From a virus: a stretch of DNA of 47,886 bases. The notes beneath the pieces are model-generated. The model was not told the origin of the DNA and ran no database searches. It saw only the letters and a program-made list of their open reading frames with translations. The translations under genes were made by a program, and so were the position numbers. Positions 31,601 through 38,397 of this stretch are shown here, one piece after another. How positions within the stretch are numbered: the stretch's first letter is position 1; the number at the start of each line of letters is the position of its first letter. Location: positions 1 to 47,886 of IMG/VR virus record IMGVR_UViG_3300024429_000015; one strand, written 5' to 3'.

Positions 31601-31958
31601 GCTGACTGAAGGTGTAGAAACAGATTGGGCAGGCAGATGGAGGAGGAATGTCTCTGTAGACGAAGCTATCAAAGGAGTATTTACCTATCCTGCTGAGAGG
31701 TCTGACTTTTGGGACACTCAAAACAAAGTATGGGAGCTGGATGGCAGGATGAGAGACATGAACAATCAACTCCTTCGCCTGCACAACCTTGGAGCAGGTT
31801 ACAACAGAGTACAGAGATTGCAGGATAAACAGAAACGCTTGGCTAAACAGCGTAGAAGGTTTGCAGAGAAGCTAGAACTTATTAAACAGGGCTATCCTAC
31901 AGAGGATGATAGAGAGTGGATTGAGAAGATTCTACATACGTGGAGTCTGTGGCCCTAA
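28635..31958 (+). CDS. Very large internal virion protein
   Basis: 1107 residues, the largest gene. The N-terminal region has a hydrophobic stretch (ILTGAQIGVIAPFLYTLIQT). The middle is helical with charge-rich segments. The C-terminal part (GAIAFNIAIVGKNLTQQLLI, LLEHLIIASLFIYSMYKFAR, YLAPTLSLTLALGQNAYGLM) resembles the last part of large phage proteins associated with DNA ejection. I see no lysozyme motif. It probably crosses the envelope during infection. The last gene before an internal promoter. Confidence 0.6.
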   Translation: MPTFDDLLLGEEDEFDRMLLSERSFDDTLIEEETTPWQTIVGGIERAGELTRTSSPYDPLSLANWGRSWTTIARLLPGQEDLAEWEEQDWKRQILTGAQIGVIAPFLYTLIQTGVASLADIRNAFKYNKVLKKTVTKAIREIKPKFTEPGQYQVYTTEPKYPGHPATGIRRVPAQKVTGEEVVLPLVKGRPTTPPSMTVLAKQFERGGMAEVIRQVKAPFAVVETVKRDPLRVAIERLAKTQLRATVPTSTAIDKTAIDIGKHIVAGLPTTFKPQVAETMIDQSLKLIAAAIPQLKAFNSFTIPKREVDVPVKELVKREFAERPLAEAEVALPPIRERAVGAVKLPEKKVEVPVMKPGVKEEVISPITDHQMQTIQSLQGEKKFSPRLMKKATMAFADKPTVEALDEREAAALIEGMKAVPLTPAHKPYIPAHRGDLLPSHFFTKGRVAGVESWVVPAWREMERIGAKEEIYDPVETAYIAYQREAHDKFHLFTELKKSVKGVKGSQQRLFHYLNGTLPETVVLSPEETVAATELRTILDDYADRLGLPPERRLENYIYHLFEASTQRELREKYPFTDEAHKDVPLTDAMISALGLKVPEEIFTPTLLKRLGKKQGLVEDVWKAMRAVTNIDLRRIHMQPALEKVRPLVSAYPETSRAYINDWLSYAVLKQQPPLDKIINATTHNFTSFMERATKGKVSFGANPMKTAGYVFTRLGYGGAIAFNIAIVGKNLTQQLLIPPLLHNPIHYGQAVGDLFTAKGQYLLKQSQVLTERFPMEAFDPKDVSKWLQKGMEPYKLVDWLNVSVAFLAGARDAVAMNLPPEEVIKYADRIAKVSQYSYRPIDMPRFMWQGGGVGRMAGMLQTWPINYFTNYLPELVHGTVTGYDTAGNKLPAYARGRLLEHLIIASLFIYSMYKFARVDFRKTFGPGVMPTYLAPTLSLTLALGQNAYGLMTNDYELQKDAQRKLSNSVPIFIPAGLQTKKTYDAYRKLTEGVETDWAGRWRRNVSVDEAIKGVFTYPAERSDFWDTQNKVWELDGRMRDMNNQLLRLHNLGAGYNRVQRLQDKQKRLAKQRRRFAEKLELIKQGYPTEDDREWIEKILHTWSLWP

Positions 31959-31961
31959 CCC

Positions 31962-31989
31962 TTGACAATTTCTACATAACTGCTATACT
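31962..31989 (+). promoter_or_regulatory. Sigma70-type promoter within the rightward region
   Basis: TTGACA (31962-31967), 16 bases, TATACT (31984-31989), starting 4 bases after the stop of the large internal protein. The -10 matches those of the leftward early promoters rather than the late promoter (TATAAT), so genes from 32 kb may be expressed early. Confidence 0.8.
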
Positions 31990-32018
31990 ACATATGTTAC
32001 GAGCAATATCAGACAACT

Positions 32019-32915
32019 ATGCTACCAGAGATAGAACAGTTCATACAAAAGCATTACAAAGAGTTGGGCTGGCATAACCTTTCAAATTTAATCAGAGATA
32101 AATTTCAAGCTGATATATCTGATGATGCTATCCGAAAGTTATGTATGAGACGGGGATGGGCGAAACCATCCCTTTTTGATGACGATAACTATGAACGTAA
32201 TCTCTTTATGGGTTGCGCTCACATACCCTACCACGACAAGGAATTACACAAAGTCTTTATAAAGTTTCTCAAGTTTTTCAAACCCCACAAATTGTGGATC
32301 ATGGGTGACTATCTCGACTGGTATCATATTAGCAAATATATAAAGAACCCTCGAAAGAGTGGAAAGTTGCAGGAGGACTTAGACCTTGCTGGTGAGATGC
32401 TAGATGAACTTGTCTCCTATGCAGACGAAGTATTGTTTATGGATGGAAATCATGAGGACAGACTACAAAGGTATCTTCATCAATATCCAGAACTATATGG
32501 TCTGCGCTGTCTAACAATTCCAGCTCTGCTTGAGTTGCACAAAAAGGGAATAAAGTATTGTGGAAGGTATCGAGACAAGCCAACTACTCATCATGGTTTT
32601 GTTATTCATCACGGTCTTTGGTCTAGCATTGTCTCTGGCGTGACAGCTAAGAAACACTTTACTGAGTGGGGTGGGAATGGCATTATTGTCCACTGTCATA
32701 AAGGTGGGAATTATCTAAAGCAGCAACTTGATGGCATACATGGCTACTATGAGGGGATGTGCATGTGCAACCTAGAACTTGAGTACACTAAGGCTACAAC
32801 CAATTGGATTCAAGGTTGGAGCATAGCCTACTTTACTAAGAAAGACCTATTCCATCTAGAGCAGATTCCAGTAGTTCAACATGAGTTTTTATTTCAGGGA
32901 AAGTTATTTAGTTGA
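32019..32915 (+). CDS. Calcineurin-like metallophosphoesterase with N-terminal helical domain
   Basis: 298 residues. The core motifs are present: GDYLDW (96-101), GNHEDRL (143-149), HHG (197-199) and VHCHKGG (224-230). The first motif, normally DxH, reads GCAHIPYHD, so a metal ligand Asp is replaced by Cys66. Residues 1-50 form a small helix-turn-helix-like region (SNLIRDKFQADISDDAIRKL). Such phage enzymes act on phosphoester bonds of nucleotides or nucleic acid ends. The leader is short (about 22 bases) with a weak ribosome binding site. Confidence 0.7.
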   Translation: MLPEIEQFIQKHYKELGWHNLSNLIRDKFQADISDDAIRKLCMRRGWAKPSLFDDDNYERNLFMGCAHIPYHDKELHKVFIKFLKFFKPHKLWIMGDYLDWYHISKYIKNPRKSGKLQEDLDLAGEMLDELVSYADEVLFMDGNHEDRLQRYLHQYPELYGLRCLTIPALLELHKKGIKYCGRYRDKPTTHHGFVIHHGLWSSIVSGVTAKKHFTEWGGNGIIVHCHKGGNYLKQQLDGIHGYYEGMCMCNLELEYTKATTNWIQGWSIAYFTKKDLFHLEQIPVVQHEFLFQGKLFS

Positions 32916-32958
32916 TAGAATCACCAGTAACAAACTTGGAAGGATAAAGGAGAGAACA

Positions 32959-33096
32959 ATGGAAAAGTTAGACAGAGGAAAATGGATTTACAAGGAAGAA
33001 GAAAAGATAGGAATAGTTATGGATAAAATAGACGAAATAATAAGCTGGATTAATGGCAGAGAAGTGGACAGAAAAAATGAAATTCCTAATCATTGA
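32959..33096 (+). CDS. Small helical protein, first copy
   Basis: 45 residues from MEKLDRGKWIYKEEEKIG, chosen because AAGGAGAG precedes it. Its end (MDKIDEIISWINGREV) matches the peptide at 33126-33266 (FDKLDEIVKWINKHEV), showing a local duplication. Function unknown. Confidence 0.55.
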   Translation: MEKLDRGKWIYKEEEKIGIVMDKIDEIISWINGREVDRKNEIPNH

Positions 33097-33154
33097 CGAA
33101 GCAAACTACCTTTATGGAGAGTTAAGTGAAAGAGATAGATGTACACATAACTGA
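33077..33154 (+). pseudogene. Truncated duplicate of the ATP-grasp gene start
   Basis: 25 codons beginning MKFLIIDEANYL, identical in its first 12 residues to the ATP-grasp gene 167 bases on, then ending at a stop after unrelated residues. It is a remnant of a tandem duplication of [small helical gene + ATP-grasp start]. Confidence 0.6.
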
Positions 33155-33266
33155 GCAAACAGCTTCACAGGAAGCATATAATGTAAAAATAATGCTACGA
33201 GTTTTTGATAAGTTGGATGAAATTGTAAAATGGATTAATAAGCATGAAGTTCCTAATAATAGATGA
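33126..33266 (+). CDS. Small helical protein, second copy
   Basis: 46 residues from a GTG (GGAGAG upstream): VKEIDVHITEQTASQEAYNV, then LRVFDKLDEIVKWINKHEV. Its 3' end overlaps the ATP-grasp start by 23 bases, as the first copy overlaps the remnant. Function unknown. Confidence 0.5.
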   Translation: MKEIDVHITEQTASQEAYNVKIMLRVFDKLDEIVKWINKHEVPNNR

Positions 33267-34326
33267 AGCAAACTATCTCACTAACTTAGCAGAGAGGGTA
33301 AAGGATGAGGGCTATGATGCACACTACCTTAGTTCTATTAAGGACGCTAGAAAGGAACATGCAGACATCGTTCTCGCCAACACAGTAATTCCTTTCCACC
33401 ACACTACACATAACTTTATTGGCATTACTGAGAGCATCTATACCATCATTACTGACAAGGAATATATGCTTCGTGTACTAAAAGTAATGGACATAACTAC
33501 ACCTCCTTTCCACATAGCCCAGGAGGGTGAAGTCTCAACCGATATAGTAGAGGATGGCACTAAGTATGCCATCGAAACAACTACTTTCCCCTCCTATTTC
33601 ACTACAGGGATGGAGGATGCGACAGCCATGCTAGAGTTGTTTAACGAATACAAACTAGTGTCACTTGTACGTGAACTTCCCTACACCTTCACACTAGAAG
33701 TAGAGGGATGGTTCAATGGAGGCGAAGTAATGATACCCTCCTACCTTATACTTGATGGCAACATTATGCATCTTCTGTCCCATCAATCAAAACTTTACAA
33801 AGAGACACTACGAAAGTTTGAAGTAGCCCTAAAGAAGATGGACTACAAAGGCCCAGTTTCTATGAGTGTTGGTATCTCACAGGAGGCTGTGTATAGCTGG
33901 CAGATAGACTGCATCTTTCGTCCTATGGTATTTGAAGCCATGTCTAACCTGACAAATAACTTGAGGGCTGTAGTGACTGGAGCCAAGAACGTGCTAGAGA
34001 TGTATGGGAAGTGGAGTGAACAGTTGCCTATTCTACTCAATCCTTTTGTCCTGAGTACGTATGACCTACCTTTGCTTGGCTATGAGAGGGCTAACAAGAA
34101 GCATTTGTGGATTAGTAATTTAGTAGAACGAGATAACAAGCACTATTACAAGGGACTAGTAGAGAGAGTAGGATATGTTACGGCGAGAGGCGAAACACCA
34201 CGAGAGACAGGCAGACGACTTACTCGTACACGTCAAAATCTAGTCATGCCCTTCTCTGTATGGTGTGCTACTTCCAAGCGAGTGAATGAGAGATATAAGA
34301 TGCTCAGAGAATGGGAGTGGTTATGA
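33244..34326 (+). CDS. ATP-grasp enzyme, PurD-like
   Basis: 360 residues in the order of phosphoribosylamine-glycine ligases. N-terminal Rossmann part (MKFLIIDEANYLTNLAERVK...ADIVLANTVIP); ATP-grasp region (VSLVRELPYTFTLEVEGWFN, then YKGPVSMSVGISQEAVYSWQ); and a C-terminal VERVGYVTARGETPRETGRR segment like the PurD C-domain (VTALGxTLxxAxxRA). Usual PurD metal ligands (EFNxRFGDPE) are replaced by DCIFRPMVFEAM, so the substrate is probably different. Such phage enzymes may join an amino acid or amine to a nucleotide. Transcribed with the metallophosphoesterase. Confidence 0.65.
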   Translation: MKFLIIDEANYLTNLAERVKDEGYDAHYLSSIKDARKEHADIVLANTVIPFHHTTHNFIGITESIYTIITDKEYMLRVLKVMDITTPPFHIAQEGEVSTDIVEDGTKYAIETTTFPSYFTTGMEDATAMLELFNEYKLVSLVRELPYTFTLEVEGWFNGGEVMIPSYLILDGNIMHLLSHQSKLYKETLRKFEVALKKMDYKGPVSMSVGISQEAVYSWQIDCIFRPMVFEAMSNLTNNLRAVVTGAKNVLEMYGKWSEQLPILLNPFVLSTYDLPLLGYERANKKHLWISNLVERDNKHYYKGLVERVGYVTARGETPRETGRRLTRTRQNLVMPFSVWCATSKRVNERYKMLREWEWL

Positions 34327-34493
34327 CCCCTAAAGAAATATGTGCTGGATGTAGAAAAGAGTTACATCCTTCCAGTCAGATGTTTATACATAGAAAAATG
34401 AATACTAGCTCTACAAAGTATCACTTAAAGTGTGCTCGTAAAGATATAAGAAAAGGACAAACATTACTATATAAATGGTCATTAAGTTGTTGA
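34323..34493 (+). CDS. Small Cys-pair protein
   Basis: 56 residues from an ATG overlapping the previous stop (ATGA). CAGC and HLKC suggest a zinc site, followed by a basic tail (ARKDIRKGQTLLYKWSLSC). The first ten residues (MTPKEICAGC) match the next peptide's MTSKEVCASC, so the pair arose by duplication. Confidence 0.55.
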   Translation: MTPKEICAGCRKELHPSSQMFIHRKMNTSSTKYHLKCARKDIRKGQTLLYKWSLSC

Positions 34494-34509
34494 GGGACTG
34501 GGAATGGTT

Positions 34510-34623
34510 ATGACCAGTAAAGAAGTCTGTGCCAGTTGTAAGCATGATAAGAAGGATTGTAAAAATACGTATGTTAAAGAGGAGGATAAAGTTATTGCAT
34601 GTCAGTGGTATGAGAAAAAGTGA
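34510..34623 (+). CDS. Small Cys-rich peptide, paralogue of preceding gene
   Basis: 37 residues, MTSKEVCASCKHDKKDCKNT then VIACQWYEKK. The bases just upstream (ACTGGGAATGGTT) closely repeat those upstream of the preceding gene. Four cysteines could bind a metal. Function unknown. Confidence 0.5.
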   Translation: MTSKEVCASCKHDKKDCKNTYVKEEDKVIACQWYEKK

Positions 34624-34687
34624 CTACACTTATTTTAACTAATTCACTACACCCTGCTGAGGGTATTTTGAGGAAGTAGATATAACA

Positions 34688-34783
34688 ATGACAATTATAA
34701 GTGTAAGTGTGCCACCCAATCTTACAGACAACCTAGGTAAGTGCTGTAGGCAATGGTGGTGGGGGTGTGGAGGGAAACGATGA
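34688..34783 (+). CDS. Possible 31-residue Trp/Cys-rich peptide
   Basis: MTIISVSVPPNLTDNLGKCC then RQWWWGCGGKR. Weak binding site, but its stop overlaps the next ATG (ATGA). Uncertain. Confidence 0.35.
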   Translation: MTIISVSVPPNLTDNLGKCCRQWWWGCGGKR

Positions 34784-34914
34784 ACAAAGTATATGTTTCT
34801 AAGAACGAGATAACTACTATTCCTAGTGGGTGGAATGAGGCTGGCAGTTTTGACTTCTTGAATGATCCTAGCGAGGACATCTACTCACTAGAGGACGGGG
34901 AGGAAATAAGATGA
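34780..34914 (+). CDS. Small acidic peptide
   Basis: 44 residues, MNKVYVSKNEITTIPSGWNE, acidic C-terminus (YSLEDGEEIR). GGAGGG precedes the ATG, and both ends overlap neighbouring frames by ATGA. Function unknown. Confidence 0.5.
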   Translation: MNKVYVSKNEITTIPSGWNEAGSFDFLNDPSEDIYSLEDGEEIR

Positions 34915-34997
34915 ACTACACAATACCATCTGGAGTAAGTGGAGGTGGGCCAGAACAGAAAACTCCTGAAAGTTTTCATGATAAGGAGGAAGGATAA
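34911..34997 (+). CDS. Small Gly-rich peptide
   Basis: 28 residues, MNYTIPSGVSGGGPEQKTPE then SFHDKEEG. GGAGG precedes the ATG, which overlaps the previous stop. A further 13-codon frame (34999-35040, MNRIMNLIVKGVC) ends against the next gene and may be a leader. Confidence 0.4.
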   Translation: MNYTIPSGVSGGGPEQKTPESFHDKEEG

Positions 34998-35040
34998 CAT
35001 GAATCGTATCATGAACCTAATCGTGAAGGGAGTATGTTAA

Positions 35041-35352
35041 ATGTTAGAAAATAGTAAATTCTCACGCATTGGTTATTTTATAGTCATAGGCTTACTAGTC
35101 TGTGCTGTCACTTACATGAGCTATAGAATAGGTGGGCATGAATGGGAGATGAAAAGTATTAGGATTCAGCGTAATTGGACTGAAGGTGAGAATAAGTCAT
35201 TGAAGGACTTGAACAAAAACTATGTTGAAGGTCTGCAATACTATCAAGCTATGTTGAAGAATGCTCGCCAAATGACAGAGGATGTTACAGTGATGCTGAA
35301 GAAGGGCACGATAGTCATTCCACCTGTTGAGCAACCCACTCCTCCTTCGTAG
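35041..35352 (+). CDS. Membrane-anchored coiled-coil protein (spanin-like candidate)
   Basis: 103 residues. One N-terminal membrane segment (YFIVIGLLVCAVTYMSYRIG, about 12-31), then a helical periplasmic part (NWTEGENKSLKDLNKNYVEG...) and a Pro-rich end (IPPVEQPTPPS). This is the layout of inner-membrane spanins (Rz-like), but no outer-membrane partner was seen, so the role is open. The last rightward gene, converging with the leftward operon. Confidence 0.5.
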   Translation: MLENSKFSRIGYFIVIGLLVCAVTYMSYRIGGHEWEMKSIRIQRNWTEGENKSLKDLNKNYVEGLQYYQAMLKNARQMTEDVTVMLKKGTIVIPPVEQPTPPS

Positions 35353-35770
35353 TAGACCATACCTTTGAGTAGCGTTCCTTCATTACAAATGCTAGCCAGA
35401 GTTGTTCCATAGTTGTAAATTGAGGTTTGTCAGTATAAGTTATTGCTGTAGGTGTAACAGCAGGAGCATGATATAAACGAAACGTTGTTGAAGAATAAGC
35501 AGGAGTAACTTCATTACCATTTACCATCTCCTGCAACTGGTCTTGACGAGGGAGCCAAGATACACCATCAATGCAACTTTCATCTAATTTTTGAACATAA
35601 TTGAATGCGACAACTCCACTATGTTCAGGAAGTATTTTAGCATATTGTGTAAACACACCTACTCCTTTATATGTGACATCATAAGCCCAATCACCAGTTG
35701 TATAAACATGGTTTTTCTGTATCTCTCCTGCCCTCTCGCACATTTCAATATACTTTTTACTTGTATCCAT
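35315..35770 (-). CDS. Hypothetical protein, last gene of the leftward operon
   Basis: 151 residues. Helical start (SKKYIEMCERAGEIQKNHVY) and a strand-rich middle (YKGVGVFTQYAKILPEHSGV). ESCIDGVSWLPRQDQLQEMV and TMEQLWLAFVMKERYSKVWS are regular helices. The overall pattern resembles small phage proteins of unknown role. Its end overlaps the convergent rightward gene by 38 bases. Confidence 0.6.
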   Translation of the reverse strand: MDTSKKYIEMCERAGEIQKNHVYTTGDWAYDVTYKGVGVFTQYAKILPEHSGVVAFNYVQKLDESCIDGVSWLPRQDQLQEMVNGNEVTPAYSSTTFRLYHAPAVTPTAITYTDKPQFTTMEQLWLAFVMKERYSKVWSTTKEEWVAQQVE

Positions 35771-35992
35771 TTAACTATCTTCTACCTCCTCCCATTTCCC
35801 TCCATTTACGCTTACTTCTACAATCACATCCTCATCTATATAGTGTCCATGTCCCATTACGGGGCAAGTATATCCTGTACTTCTTTCTGTAGAAAAGGCT
35901 GCAAGGATGAGACTGTCATCGAACTCTCCCAACGCAAAATGTGCTTTACCCGTACACTTCTTACAAAATGCTCTAAACTTTAATGTCACCAT
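35771..35992 (-). CDS. Small Cys-containing protein
   Basis: 73 residues, VTLKFRAFCKKCTGKAHFAL near the start with CKKC, and a later CPVMGHGH. GGAGG lies 7 bases before the ATG, which overlaps the previous stop (TGATG). Possibly a zinc site. Function unknown. Confidence 0.55.
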   Translation of the reverse strand: MVTLKFRAFCKKCTGKAHFALGEFDDSLILAAFSTERSTGYTCPVMGHGHYIDEDVIVEVSVNGGKWEEVEDS

Positions 35993-37182
35993 CAACTTAC
36001 CTCCATCGGTGCATACATCATTAGCTGCTTCTTCTTCCCTTCAACGTGCTTGGGATAGTCCCTAACCATTTCGCTATCTATTAAACTTCGCAAATATTCT
36101 CTCGTCTCTTTCGCAGTAAACATATGGCTAAATGCTCGTAGTACTACTGCTTCTTCCACCTCTCCCTTCCTTACTACATAGTCATAAATCCTCTGCAAAT
36201 CACTTCCCTTTGCACTCTCTTCAATCGCTCTTATCGCATTATACACATAAGTCTCTGTCTCCTTCAACAACTCCAATGCCTTTATCAAATGCGGAAGCTG
36301 CATCACTCTATCATCCCTCTCACTTGCACAGAGCAATATCGCTACTTTCAGTAACGTAGTATGATTCCTAAACAAATATCCCTTTAGCAACTCAGGTGTA
36401 TCTTTAGAAACAAATCTCTTCTGATACCACTCATCATACCACTCATACGCATTAGGCCCCCATTCAAACTCACCCTTCATCTCTCTAATAATATTCAAAT
36501 CATGCAACAACTTCTTCTTACTGAAAACAGGTAGGGTAGGCTTAGTAATGGGAGGACGAGGCGTATCTGCATAAATAAATAGAATGCGCTCAGGAAAACC
36601 TGTTTCAATCATATCTATTGAGAGACATCCCTTGAGTAACTTTGGAGCACTCCCTGCAAGCATTCCAATAAGTACATTTGATAGCTGTTCAAGTCCTCCA
36701 TGCTTAGTCTCATATTCCCATTCATCAGGACAGTCATACAAGTCAGTCAGGAGATGTATAAGACCTTCATTGTATCTTTCCTTTCCCAAGAATACAGCTA
36801 ACTCAGCACCATAAATTAGGGAGGTAGAATTTTGCACAACTTCCTTACCCCTAACTTTCCTTCTCCTCGCCAATCTCTGTATAAGTGCTTCCGGCGTTAA
36901 CTTCTGTGCAAAAATGCTGACTTTCTTCGTAAGCAGCTTGAGTAAGTCCCGTCCAATTCTCATAGCTGTTGTCTTCTTACACTTAGCAGAGCCTGCCACT
37001 AGTATCACATAGAGATTAGGATAGACCTTGTACGCTCCCATATCCAACACTACGTTTCGTTCCAGTGCAGCACTTACAATACTCAGCCCCACCCATTTGT
37101 GGAAAATCTCAGGACTTTCCTGCCTCCTAGTATATTCTAGGTATTCATCTAACCAACTACCTTTGATAAGTCTATCATCCAC
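35992..37182 (-). CDS. P-loop replication protein, DUF3987-like
   Basis: 396 residues from a GTG with GAGGAG upstream. The core fits DUF3987-type primase/helicase-associated ATPases: WVGLSIVSAALERNVVLDMG, the P-loop region VILVAGSAKCKKTTAMRIGR, LIYGAELAVFLGKERYNEGL and ERILFIYADTPRPP. The P-loop is unusual (AGSAKCKKTT, with Lys where the second Gly of GxxxxGK[T/S] stands). The C-terminus may be a winged helix (IYDYVVRKGEVEEAVVLRAF). Probably the main replication ATPase of the phage. Confidence 0.65.
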   Translation of the reverse strand: MDDRLIKGSWLDEYLEYTRRQESPEIFHKWVGLSIVSAALERNVVLDMGAYKVYPNLYVILVAGSAKCKKTTAMRIGRDLLKLLTKKVSIFAQKLTPEALIQRLARRRKVRGKEVVQNSTSLIYGAELAVFLGKERYNEGLIHLLTDLYDCPDEWEYETKHGGLEQLSNVLIGMLAGSAPKLLKGCLSIDMIETGFPERILFIYADTPRPPITKPTLPVFSKKKLLHDLNIIREMKGEFEWGPNAYEWYDEWYQKRFVSKDTPELLKGYLFRNHTTLLKVAILLCASERDDRVMQLPHLIKALELLKETETYVYNAIRAIEESAKGSDLQRIYDYVVRKGEVEEAVVLRAFSHMFTAKETREYLRSLIDSEMVRDYPKHVEGKKKQLMMYAPMEVS

Positions 37183-37444
37183 ATCTTACTCCTCTTCTAT
37201 CCTTTTCTCTTACTTCAATCAGTTTTTCAGCCACAGCAAGAATTTCCTTGTAATGCACAACAAAATAATCTAGGTCTGTAATAACCATTTCTCTTTTGTG
37301 TGTCATGTCCAAAGGATACTTAGCTGAGAGTCTATTCTTTGTATCCCACAAACCCACAATAATGTTGTATGTAGGTTCCTTTAACTTTTTCCACTTTATC
37401 TTGTTTCCAAAAGAAACATAGGGATTAACATGTTGTTTTAACAT
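37175..37444 (-). CDS. Hypothetical protein
   Basis: 89 residues, MLKQHVNPYVSFGNKIKWKK then EMVITDLDYFVVHYKEILAV and a basic helical end (KLIEVREKDRRGVRCG). It overlaps the following ATPase gene by 8 bases. Function unknown. Confidence 0.55.
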   Translation of the reverse strand: MLKQHVNPYVSFGNKIKWKKLKEPTYNIIVGLWDTKNRLSAKYPLDMTHKREMVITDLDYFVVHYKEILAVAEKLIEVREKDRRGVRCG

Positions 37445-37471
37445 ACTACTCCTTCCTTTCCCTCTCTATTT

Positions 37472-37963
37472 TTATATCAGTAGTGAATTAAATAAACTAA
37501 ATGTACTTGCTTCGGGAGTTCTTCCTAAAAGACTAGTTATATATTTTTGAGACTTTTTCCAAGCTAATGAAACAACTTCATGTCTTAGGTGAACTTCATT
37601 TGTAGATTCAGTATGCTTAAACTTTCTACATTCAAAGGGACGTGCTGAGTAAATCTCACATTGACCCTTAACATAAAATATACATTCTCCTCTTGGATCA
37701 GCAGGAGTTTCAGTACCAGGTGTAGCTGACTTTAGAGCAGGAGATAAAACAAAAATCTCTTTATCTTCTACCCACCAATTTACAGCTAACTTAGTTTTGA
37801 ATAGCTTTGAAATAGATATGTTTAGCAATGTTGCAACATCTTTGATTTCTTTTGGTAAGAACCATCCAGGACAATACATGCATGCATTTTTGCACTTATT
37901 ACAATTACAGTTTGTATCTTTTGTGCTATATACCTTACTGATTTCCTCTGTGGTAATTGCCAT
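37472..37963 (-). CDS. YkgJ-type cysteine-cluster protein
   Basis: 163 residues. Cysteines CNCNKCKNACMYC near residues 18-30, then CIFYVKGQCEIYSARPFECR near 113-132, form the spacing of YkgJ-family (CxxCxxxCC...) putative zinc or iron-sulfur proteins. The RPFECR segment is characteristic. Biochemical role not established. AGAGGAG lies upstream of the ATG. Confidence 0.7.
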   Translation of the reverse strand: MAITTEEISKVYSTKDTNCNCNKCKNACMYCPGWFLPKEIKDVATLLNISISKLFKTKLAVNWWVEDKEIFVLSPALKSATPGTETPADPRGECIFYVKGQCEIYSARPFECRKFKHTESTNEVHLRHEVVSLAWKKSQKYITSLLGRTPEASTFSLFNSLLI

Positions 37964-37967
37964 TTCT

Positions 37968-38153
37968 CTACTCCTCTTCTTTCAAATTGGTGGAGGCGGG
38001 GACTGTTAGGTCCCGTGCAAGCTCATTACTCTGGCAGGATTCCCCAAGTGAACGTTTAATGTCTGCCTCGCCGACTAGTTGTCCTTTCTGGCGTTGCCTG
38101 TCACGCCTGTGGCCACCTTCTTGGGTTGTTATCACAGAGCTAGAGCTTGTCGA
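37968..38153 (-). other. G+C-rich islet with an open frame in phase with the upstream gene
   Basis: This segment is clearly richer in G and C than its flanks. A frame of 61 sense codons runs without a stop from just after the TAA of the upstream gene (same frame) to TAG at 37968. It includes TSSSSVITTQEGGHRRDRQ and ends NLKEEE. The only start-like codon is a GTG (38135) with no ribosome binding site. On the + strand GGGAC/GTCCC (37999-38014 area) and GGCGT/ACGCC hairpins and a GAGGC/GCCTC pairing exist. Could be a readthrough extension, a decayed gene or a structured RNA. Confidence 0.4.
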
Positions 38154-38396
38154 TTATGCGCCCCCATTCCATTTTTCTAACTTAATAAACTTTGCACTGT
38201 TAATTATAAGACCAAACAGATTTTCTAAGCTTTTCACACTATCACAATTCACATTAGATATTCCTGCAATAATTCCACAATGCTTACATACAAGTTGTAA
38301 ATCTATTCGACCATCAAAATGCTGACGAAACCAACTAGGTGCTACCCATTCATGGTTCCCGTTATGCGTTACTACTGGTCGTTCAGAACACTTCAT
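38154..38396 (-). CDS. Small hypothetical protein with one CxxC
   Basis: 80 residues, MKCSERPVVTHNGNHEWVAP, then LQLVCKHCGIIAGISNVNCD and a helix (SVKSLENLFGLIINSAKFIK). One CKHC pair and a further Cys may bind metal. It stops at TAA directly before the G+C-rich islet, whose frame continues in phase. Function unknown. Confidence 0.55.
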   Translation of the reverse strand: MKCSERPVVTHNGNHEWVAPSWFRQHFDGRIDLQLVCKHCGIIAGISNVNCDSVKSLENLFGLIINSAKFIKLEKWNGGA

Positions 38397-38397
38397 T

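Noticed and set aside
28635-31958. Lysozyme or transglycosylase domain in the large internal protein
   Set aside because: I searched by eye for the usual Glu-Ser/GLxQ and GxRYLxxxL-type motifs of ejected transglycosylases and did not find them.
37981-38060. A tmRNA or tRNA 3' end on the minus strand (sequence ending GCCTCCACCA)
   Set aside because: The preceding hairpin GGGAC-CTAACA-GTCCC lacks the TTCRANY T-loop, and no matching acceptor 5' half was found upstream. The CCA is probably chance.
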